From Vandiemenella viatica (lineage: Eukaryota; Arthropoda; Insecta; Orthoptera; Morabidae): a DNA stretch of 64,000 nt. Under the pieces are notes generated by a model that saw only the letters and a list, made by a program, of their open reading frames with translations, ran no database searches and was not told where the DNA came from. The stretch spans positions 125,952,597-126,016,596 of the forward strand of contig CM061921.1 in NCBI GenBank assembly GCA_031002005.1, in the 5' to 3' direction. Of this stretch, positions 55,341 through 64,000 are shown piece after piece; positions within the stretch are counted from its first letter, which is position 1; the number at the start of each line of letters is the position of its first letter. The position numbers were made by a program, and so were the translations under genes.

Positions 55341-56605
55341 CTGTACTAAACTTAGCACTTCTCATAGTCAACAACTTTGAGCAGGCTAGCACAATTCTAA
55401 ATTCTTCTATCCAATTTCCAAAGCCACTCAACAGTGCACCTACACCTACCTGAAAGGAATTCCCCCAATTGAACCAACAGATCCCAGATAACACTTCTCA
55501 TGACGAATATTAATACATTATATACTGAATAAAGAAATACTTATGAAGTAACAATATTAAACTAACTGACCTACCTTAGCTGAAAGTTTATATGAAATAT
55601 ATGGGCTTTATAAGGATACGGAGTGTGTGGGGGAGCGGTAGCAAATTGGGGAAAAAAATATATTTTTTTAGCTTTGTGAAAAAAAAAACTTAAAAAAACC
55701 TAGCACCCTTGTTTTTTTTCTAAATTTGTTTTTTTTCTTCAGAAAACAATATATTTGATAAATTATAGTTTTATTTTAAACTTACATTTTACATGTGTGT
55801 TTTAAATCTTATTGTATCATATAATGTCTTACATAATGATTCATAAATGTATCTATATAAGTAACATAATTTTATTCATCATCTATGTCAGCACCACATT
55901 CACTAGTATCAGCACTACCAACACAAGTTCGGTCGGTTTCGGAATTTTCTGTTTCTTCTTCTGTCTCCTCCAGATACATAACTTCAGAAATGTTTTTTTT
56001 TACTGGTTGTTCTTGTATTATATGCAAAAGATTTTGAGATTGCAATTTTAAATTATGAGCAAAGTACGCACTGTGCGTAAAGACTGCACCGATAGTTCTG
56101 TGTTATGGTCTTTTTAGTTTAAAATTTAAATCTATTATAAAAAATAGGAGCTTATTTCTTTTCAATCGTTGGTTTACGCCAACAGTTACAAGGAAGCAAT
56201 TCATAATTACTGACAATTTAATGAGTCAGTGTCACTATACGCTGAGAGTTTAACAAGTGTATGAATATAAGGAAAGCCCAATAAGTAATAAAAAGAGGAA
56301 AAAACCGTAGATAAATTTAAAATCCCTAACTTTTAAAAAAGATCCGTAGGTCTACAGATAAATTCATAGGGCTGCCAGCACTGGTTGAAATAGCGAGTAT
56401 CAACCCAAACAACGGGGAACGGGAATTCCTTCTCATGCAACCTAGCCTCTTTGAGGAGTCCCTATTTGTAAAAGAAAACTTCAGTCATTTTGCCAATATT
56501 TTCGTTTTTTTTTTTTTTTTTTTTTTTTTATTTTTATTTTCTACTGAACCAGAAAAATATAGTAGATTTAAAAATTAAAATAAGTACTTAGTATAAACTC
56601 TAAAA
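55341..56605. other. No recognised feature
   Basis: AT-rich sequence with homopolymer runs (A-runs near 55650-55700, a 25-T run at about 56505-56529). No gene or element motif found. Confidence 0.4.
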
Positions 56606-56787
56606 TGGGTTCAAATCCCCATTCAGCCCTCTAGATTTGGATTTTCCATAGTTTCCCCAAATCACTCCAGATGAATGCTGGAATGGTTCTTTCTAAAGGC
56701 CATCATTGAATTCCTTCCCCTCTGTCCTTTCTCATCTCTAATGGTTTAGATGAGGTCTAAAGCCATGACATAAAAAATAAAAAAATC
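56606..56787 (+). mobile_element. SINE family 1, old 5'-truncated copy
   Basis: It begins at box B (gggttcaaatcccc), then ctagatttggattttccatag, tgctggaatggttctttc and the end gatgaggtctaaagccatg with an A-rich tail. Confidence 0.8.
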
Positions 56788-57471
56788 CATAAGTAAATTA
56801 TAGATAACTTGCTCTCAAACGAGGCCATATACTCCAATTAGCCAATAGTATTGGATCATTTCATTTGGTCACACTATAAATTTATTGATTTATACTGGAA
56901 CCAATTACCAATGAACTCAAGTAAGATGCTAGTTATTACTAATAAAAATAAAATGTCATTGACAAAATCAAAGAAATCTTACCAAAATTATCTGTTACAA
57001 GATGAAATTATGTACCTGAAATTCAAATTATAACAGAAGGTAGTTATTAATGTTACATTTAATATTATCTAAACAAATACTGTTGGACACCTGAACTCAA
57101 GTCTAAAACACATGACTGCTAACCCCCTCCTAGTTTATCTTTAAATTTTGAATTGAATAGCCTAATTAGCAATGACTAACTACCCAAAACTAACCTTCCT
57201 TAAATCTATGTAACAAACTTCAATCATAAGTACTCACAAAGTAATACAAATAATGTTTTCATGAAATAGTATATAATCATATCAAATAATTTCTACTGGT
57301 GTTATGGGTATAAAATATACATTCAAGTTAAAATTTTCCAATCCATGCATATTACAGAAAAATTAAAAAATTTGAAATACCTTGGAAAACACTGTATTAC
57401 TGAAAAAGATATATACATACCAGTATAAATGTGTTTCAATAGTATGCTGTTTTTGAAAAAGAAGGTAAATA
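56788..57471. other. No recognised feature
   Basis: AT-rich sequence bordering the mariner element; no motif seen. Confidence 0.4.
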
Positions 57472-58797
57472 AAAAGGTAATTCGGAAAGCAACCTCTATA
57501 TGGCTATAAATAAAAAACTTGGATAGTAAAAAATATTTTATTACATACATCTTAAAACTACAGCTTTTTACTATTTTTCAAAATAGCCACCATTTAAATT
57601 TAAGCATTAGTCATTGTGTTTCACTAATTTACAATTTCCTTCTTCATAAAATTTAGCCACCTGGTCATGTAGCCAATCTTTCAAAGCATTTTGAAGTTCA
57701 TCATGGAAATGCTGCGACGCAAGCCACTTCATGTGAGTGAAGAGATGAAAATCTCTAGGCGCCAAGTCGGGGCTGTAAGGGGGATGATTGAAAACATCCC
57801 ATTTTAATTGCTTAAGAAGCTCTTGAGTTTTACGGGCACTGTGAGGACAAGAGTTGTCATGCAAAAACACAACACCGAATGACAGCTTACCACGACGTTT
57901 GTTTTGAATGACTCGCTTAAGTTTCTTCAAAGTTTCACAGTAAACATCTGAAAAGATTGTGGTTCCACGTTCCATATATTCAATGAGCAAAACTTTCTCA
58001 GCATCCCAAAAAACTGTAGTCATAACCTTCCTCGTTGAAAACGTTTGGCGGGCTTCCTTCAGCTTGCATGGAGAATTGTTATGGCCTCAGGCCATCAACT
58101 GTTCTTTCATTTCGGCGTTTACGTACGCCACCCAAATTTCGTCACCAGTCACAATCCTCTTCAAAACATCTTCTCCTTCCGCAGCGTAGCGTGAAAGGAA
58201 GTTTAAGGCAGAGCCCATTCGTTTGGTTTTGTGGACCTCTGTAAGCAATTTTGGTACCCACCTAGCACCGAACTTAAAGTAGCCTAATTTATCCATTACA
58301 ACCTCGTACAAAACTGTATGAGAAATTTGCGGGAATTGTTCAGAAAGTTCAGAGATTGTGAATCTTCGATTTTCACAAACTTTTTCATCAACTTTCTTGA
58401 CACGATCATTACTCACAACAGAAGGTCTACCACTCCTCTCTTCATCATGAATGTTTGTTCTACCACTTTTAAAATATTAGACCCATTGCCACACAACACC
58501 TTCACTCATAATGTTAGGTCTGTATACAGTACATAATTGATGGTGAATGTCTGCTGCTGAAACGTTTTGTGCCAAAAGAAATCTTATTACAGCATGCACT
58601 TTGCATTTCAGGGGATTTTCTATTGCAGCGCTCATGTTTTAAGGTTATAACTAGACAATGCGCAAAAGAACGAGGTTCGTACTGTCACAGCTGGATGCTT
58701 ACTCAATCAGGGAACATGCAGATATGAAAATGGCATAGCTCCATGTATGACTACTAGCGCCATGCTAGAACGGAGGTTACTTTCCAAATTACCCTTG
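57472..58797 (-). mobile_element. Complete mariner element, 1326 bp, inactivated
   Basis: Imperfect inverted ends (aaggtaattcggaaag-aacctc at the left, and on the minus strand aagggtaatttggaaag-aacctcc from 58797) are flanked by TA at 57470-57471 and 58798-58799. Size, TA target and gene content fit mariner. It holds one transposase gene on the minus strand. Confidence 0.92.
57571..58635 (-). pseudogene. Mariner DD34D transposase with three premature stops
   Basis: The ATG at 58635-58633 and the ancestral TAG at 57573-57571 bound one 1065-nt frame (354 codons plus stop), the normal mariner length. There is no frameshift, only stops: TAA at 58477-58479, TGA at 58087-58089, and a TAA at about 57607 near the C-terminus. 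Motifs: RFTISELSEQF (second helix-turn-helix region), VTGDEIWV (first Asp), FLHDNSCPHS (second Asp) and YSPDLAPRDFHLF (third Asp, 34 residues after the second). All three catalytic aspartates are still present, so decay is recent compared with the other relics in the window. Confidence 0.92.
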
Positions 58798-60496
58798 TAG
58801 AACGTTCGTAACAAGTGTCCATTTAAATGGCAGATGTAATTACAAACTTGTATAATATCTGAAGAAGTTATCCCAAAATCATCCCCACAATACACTTTAT
58901 GCCAACAAAAAGGAAAAATGTTGTATATGAAACAATCAACATACAAAAAAAAAACCTGAAAATTTACAATATACCGTACCTCCACTAGAAACTATTTTCA
59001 TAAACAAATTAACTCACCTAAGGCATATAGATACTATTATGCCACTAAGGCCAGTTTCATACTAGTTATAATCCATTACATTAAGTAAATTTGTATCAGA
59101 GAGAGACAAAGTGATTGATTGTAAATTTGTATAATTATCTTCTGAATGTTTGGTGAATGAAAGTGCTATATATGGTTGAAGTGACTGTTGTAATTTTGGT
59201 AAGAGCAGTTCAATGCTTGAAACATTAATTAAAAGAAATTTAATTTGTCATACTGTGCCAATAAATATGATTTCAGTAGGATTTTGACTATTTGAAATTA
59301 ATTTGGTAAATATGCTGTTAAATGCTTGTAAATATTTTCTATTTCCATTTAATAATATTTTCTTATGATTTCATGTCATTTTTAACATGTTTAAATGTTT
59401 GTGTAAGATCTTTATTGTTTCTGTAATTGCTGTCAGTCATGCATACTCCATCGAAGCTTTTATAGTTTTCTGGAATATTCCACAATGCCTATATAAACTC
59501 CCGATTTTCACTACGGGCAATTTGACCCTGAACTGTGCTAAGACAGACGCTATGTTATTTGTTACTGTAATGTGATTTAATTCTTTGGAAAGAAGTTTGA
59601 TATAAAATTATGAATGCTTTGTGCATTTTACATAGTTTAAATTTTATTGAAGGTCAAGTTCTTTGAGAAGCTACCTGTCTTTTAAAAGTTAAAGAAGTTT
59701 TAGAAACATTGTTTAGTGTGGGTATAAATAATTTAGACATGGGTACAAGCTATAGATCTTCATAAATCATATTATAAAGCACTATTTTCCAACTGATTTC
59801 ACATGGAGACCGTTACATGGCTGTTTTAAAGATATCAGCAAGTTGGCATTTATTATCACCACAGTAAAAGGATCTACAACTGTAGCACGTTATGTCTGAA
59901 AGTTCAAAGCCAGTTAATTTGGCGACTGCTTCATATTTACTACACTACAGTACAATACAGTATATTCATTTTCCATCGATCCCAATATATGAGACTACAT
60001 GACTTGAAGGATTCGGCACAATTTGAAAAAACTTTATGGTGCTAGTTAACTTGGTGGCCACTCAAAATCCTTGCGGTAGTGTTACATTTACTCATTGTTT
60101 TTTAGAGAACAAAGCAAGAACGTTATTACAAATTCAATGTAGTGATTCGTTTAAGGGCATGAAAATTAAAGCAACTGATAAACTAATAGCTCCGGAGTAG
60201 GAAATTATGTTCTTACAGCAAAAAGTAAAAGGGTGATTGCATATCAACTAGCTTCGAAGTCCGACATAAAGGAAGGTTTGAATTCAGTGATCTGGAAATT
60301 TATTTTCGTCAGTTGCTTAATTAAATACAATTGTTATTAAATAATGCTCATAACCTTGATATTGCCATGTACGTTATAGGTTGTAGTATAAATCGTCATA
60401 AAGTTCGAATTACGTGCTATTTGATGAAAGGCTGCATTTCAATCTAACCGCAACCTCCGCTAATATTGCCATTCGAAAATCAAATGTTCTTAATTC
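58798..60496. other. No recognised feature
   Basis: AT-rich DNA with no assignable motif on either strand. Confidence 0.4.
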
Positions 60497-62690
60497 AATT
60501 TTAATTGCAATGTAGTGCACGCTCTGGTAGCAATTTCTCTAAACACCCTTCTTCGCCCTTTCCTACACCCACCTCCATTTGTGCTCTACAAATTTCAATT
60601 TTAAATTATTTTAAACATTTTTGGTAAATTATTTATCATTTCTGATGGTAACTTATTCCAATCCCTAACACCCTTACCAAAAAAAGAGAATCTTCCTACA
60701 CCCTTGTGCCTGAAATCGAGTGTCAGCTTGTGGTCATAGTCATCTTTTCCCTCCCATGAATTACTTCTAATTCTTACACCATTATCTTTCCATGCTTCAT
60801 CACCAATATACACCTTGTACACTCCTATGACCATCTTCACCCTCCTCCTGTCTTCCAATGAATCCTGTTCCAGCTCTTTTATCATGTTTGTTACTGATTG
60901 TGTTCTACAGTAATTTCCAAAACAAATATAGCAGCTCTTTTTTGTACCCTCTCCAGCTTCTGTATTTGATACTAAAAACGTGGGTCCCATACTACACTAC
61001 CATATTCAAGCAATGGTCTGACCAAAGTTTTGTAACCCAATTCGTTTACTTCTCTCGTACATCCCCTCATCACTCTTACCAATATGTGCAGAGTTTTGAA
61101 ATCTTTTCCTACTACCTGTACAGTGTGATCTGCCCAGGTAAGCTTGTTATCAAATGTAATGCTAAGATATTTACATTTCAGGTCTTCAAAAAGCAAGGCT
61201 TTCCCCACCTTATAATCATAGTCAACATTTAGTTTTTTATCTGTGTATCTAATAAGCTAACTCTTAATTGCATTTATCTTCATCCCATGTTTACCAACCC
61301 AACTAGATATACTGTCCAGATCACCCTGCAGCTGTTTAGAGTACTCTACTGTTTTGATCCTTTTATATGCGCTTTCTGTCATATGCAAACAATCCAATTT
61401 CTGATAATAAAGGCATCAACACAATTATTCATTAGAATAATGACTAGCAATGGTTCCAATACACTACCCTGTGACACTCCCATTTTTACCTCCACTTCTT
61501 TTGATACTGCATTTCCTACCCTTACTTATTGTTTTACCACCTTTTAAAAATTCTTCTACCCAGTAAACCACTTTCTCATCCACTTGAATAGTTTTTACCT
61601 TATTTACTACCATTTTATAGCTCACTCCGTCAAAAGCCTTTGAAAGATATAGTGCTACACTGCCAATTTGGCCTCCCCTGTTCATTTCATCTGAAATATG
61701 TTCCATATATCCCACCAACTGAGATCCGCATGAACAACCTTGCCTAAAGCCATGCTGTCTGCTTGAAAGCCACTTATGCTCGTCACATATATTTCTGATG
61801 TGGTTGCATATCAATCTTTCCATTAATTTACCTACCACTGATGTCAAATTGATTGGCCTGTAAATCTCAACTCTATTTCTCACCCCTCCTTTATGTACCA
61901 ATACTACTATCGCTCTTTTCCAGCCCTGCGGTAAGCAGCAAGTATCCAGATTCAGTTTAAATATTATTTCAAGGTAAAGTGCAATGTCACATCCTACTAT
62001 CCTTATGACAACTGTAGTAATATTATCTCCACCAGCCCCTTTATGTTTTTTCTTTCAGCTTCATGATATTTTCAGGATGAATTTCAAATGTTTTGGTCTG
62101 CTCATTTCTAATTGTGTTGTTAAGCTCATTATCCGATTTTTTCTCTGCCTTTTCGGATTCATTGTCCCTAATGGTCTCACTAAACCAGTTACTTAAAAAC
62201 TCTGCCTGTTTCAAATCCTCAGTAACTTCTTTTCCATCCTTATAGATAAGCATTTAAACACCATCCATTCACCTCAGTTTTCTAACATAGCTATAGAAAC
62301 TCTTGATGCATCAGTCAATGATCACCCTGCACTGACAATACTTTTCATAAACCCATGTTTATCCACCTTCTTAGTTATTATTAAATCGTTGCTTAGTTGT
62401 TTTAAATATTCCTACTACCCTGCTGTGTCTTAACTCTTATGTACTCTTCTTACCAACCTCTTTAATATCCTCATCTCGCTATTATAGTGCACAGGTTCTC
62501 TATCTCTCTCTTTATTTTGTGTTGTGCAATAAATATTTCTTCCTCCTTTCTAATTATTTCCTTTAATTTTTCCCATCCTGACCCTATTGCACTTGTGTAT
62601 TCCTTTCATTTGCACAAACTTTCACAGAAATATCTCTCACATGTGCATCAATACATTATCTATATCGTGATCGAAAGTTGATCGGTTAGA
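60497..62690 (-). mobile_element. LINE family B, longest copy, minus strand
   Basis: From right to left the minus strand encodes an EN-RT linker (about 62250-62040). It then encodes RT blocks YRPINLTSVVGKLMERL, SRQHGFRQGCSCGSQLVGYM and LYLSKAFDGVSY (61901-61464). Next come an FAYD remnant of the catalytic FADD (about 61381-61392) and the thumb region with LVRPLLEYGSVVWDP (61208-60972). The C-terminal domain (60990-60601) has WEGKDDYDHKLTLDFRHKGV and RDWNKLPSEM. The 3' UTR ends at about 60500 with an attgcaattaaaattg end shared with the other copies. Stops and frameshifts separate the blocks. It serves as the reference for the broken copies at 16.8-22 and 31-32.8 kb. Confidence 0.85.
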
Positions 62691-63160
62691 ACTAATTACT
62701 TGTGGCTGAAATGATGACATCAGTAATATGGCGTCAGCGAAAGCATAGGAAATCAAAAATAAGTCTTGATGATCTTATGTGAAATCATGGAAGATTAGTT
62801 TTAATCCATATGAATGACTATATTAAAGCAGAAATAATTGATGTAATCAATATATCGTCAAAATAAAACTAATATTGAAACAGCAAATAATTTGACTTTT
62901 TTTTTGGAGGATAAATATTTGGAATTGATTTTTCGTTATAAGATGTTAATAAATTTATATTATTGCAATATTATTATATTACCGTAATTATTGTAAAGAA
63001 CACACTTACACTATAACACACTTCCATACATACGAAGTCGTGGGTAACTACTAGTAAGTTATTAAGTTTTTACATTCATGCATTAGTACATACCTAAGGT
63101 AATAAATAAAATATTTAGGTACCTATTTAAAACCCTGCTCAAGCAGATAGATAATATTAT
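62691..63160. other. No recognised feature
   Basis: AT-rich spacer between the LINE and the hAT-like relic. Confidence 0.4.
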
Positions 63161-63167
63161 AAAGTCT

Positions 63168-63936
63168 GAATTGAACAACGTTTGCAGTAAGCAATGGGCA
63201 TCATTAGCAGTTTTGTTGTCTTGTCAAGTAGAAATATTTTCCAGAGCGTTACAAATTTTCACTAAGTTGTCTCATGAAATTGTAGATGGCCATCATGCCT
63301 CTCAACCCAACTCGTCTCGCAGAGCTCCAAATTAGTTTAAAAAAATTTGATGCCTTTTAGTGGATGAATTGGTAAATGCTACAACTTTTTTCATTGTGCC
63401 CGAGGTATGAAATGTCTGGATGACATAGTTAACATATTATTAAGAACATGATTGCTGCTTTTACAGCATATCAAAATTTGAGACGGAGGCTTTCAACTAT
63501 ATTCGCAAGCTACATATCGCCTAGACAGTTATCAACACATCTAAGCGTATCATAAGCATCACAGAAAGTCACAAAACTTCCTTTATTAACCCATTGTGTT
63601 TATATCTAAATTTCATCAAATAAAATAGAAAACTATTTAGTTAAATTCACATTCAGTGAAATACTTTCCTAAATGATTTCCTTGCAAACATCAATCAACT
63701 AATTTTGCACAATTTTGCCGATATATGTTGCATTAGACTTAGACGTCTCTAAATGATGCTGCTAAGCTGTGTCATGAGATTCTACATGTAATTTTAAAAG
63801 TGCTTCCTTCATCATCTACCTTGCTGTCGTTACTCGCTTCTTTATCCAAAAATTTGTCATCATCGCGATGACCACAAAAAATTATTGTTTTGGCAATTGG
63901 TCGTAAGCGTTCCTTATTTTCATTAATTTGTGTCAT
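63168..63936 (-). pseudogene. hAT-derived transposase-like relic (P52rIPK/ZMYM type)
   Basis: The minus strand from 63936 reads QINENKERLRPIAKTIIFCG then HRDD, the N-terminal signature of hAT-derived proteins annotated as 52 kDa repressor of the inhibitor of the protein kinase (DUF4371/RNase H-like fold). Near 63330-63270 it has LCETSWVERHDGHLQFHET, matching the conserved L-C-E-T-R-W-V-E-R-H-D block. The central part is greatly shortened and has stops. The C-terminal dimerisation domain was not seen. The relic ends near 63168. The beginning of the gene (a THAP or zinc-finger domain) may lie right of the window. Confidence 0.72.
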
Positions 63937-64000
63937 TCAGGTTTGTGAAAAGTTGTTAAGAAGTTGTTTTTTTAGCTTCGACAGCTACTTCGTGGTATTG

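Noticed and set aside
1..64000. CRISPR arrays, bacterial operons, rRNA genes
   Set aside because: No spaced direct repeats or rRNA-like sequence are seen; exon/intron structure and repeats show animal nuclear DNA.

Overview
The window looks like insect nuclear DNA: AT-rich, intron-bearing, and dominated by decayed transposable elements. A tRNA-derived SINE family with a locust/cricket-like body and the variety of Tc1/mariner, hAT, Harbinger, Helitron and non-LTR elements suggest an insect with a large genome, possibly a polyneopteran, but the species cannot be fixed from sequence alone.

One cellular gene is recognised. Four exons on the + strand (16580-16728, 24782-24854, 24928-25577, 29883-30008) encode the C-terminal part of a FAM91A1-type protein, a trans-Golgi vesicle-tethering factor that works with WDR11 and TBC1D23. 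Splice sites and phases agree across all four exons, and the stop codon is at 30006-30008. The 5' exons were not found and probably lie left of the window.

Layout. 0-16.5 kb, probably intron or upstream flank: a hAT MITE (2518-2787), a DD82-spaced Tc1/mariner relic (3892-5239), a Helitron/PIF1 helicase relic (6110-6640), a nearly intact Tc1-like element with 28-bp TIRs (7826-9246), and a LINE 3' half carrying a 58-nt poly-T (11888-12990). 16.7-24.8 kb, one FAM91A1 intron: a minus-strand LINE invaded by a hAT element (itself holding another LINE fragment), a SINE, a likely solo LTR and a 52-bp micro-insertion. 25.6-29.9 kb, the last intron: a LINE split by a DD41D mariner-like element with ~120-bp inverted ends. 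30-43 kb: a 129-bp-arm palindrome with a hammerhead-ribozyme-like core, LINEs, a mariner relic, two opposed Tc1 fragments, a diverged tandem duplication, a second palindrome and several SINEs. 43.9-50.6 kb: a gag-only LTR retrotransposon broken by a Harbinger element, a SINE and a foldback. 50.9-52.8 kb: a decayed endogenous densovirus capsid gene with an inverted repeat beside its 3' end. 54.8-64 kb: SINEs, a complete but inactivated mariner (57472-58797), a long minus-strand LINE and, at the right edge, a hAT-derived P52rIPK/ZMYM-like transposase relic.

The most unusual items are the densovirus-like fossil with its inverted repeat, and the palindromic foldback family whose 30.5-kb copy has a CTGATGA / paired stem / GAAA core with one compensatory stem change in a second copy. 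All calls rest on reading motifs by eye; no database search was run.
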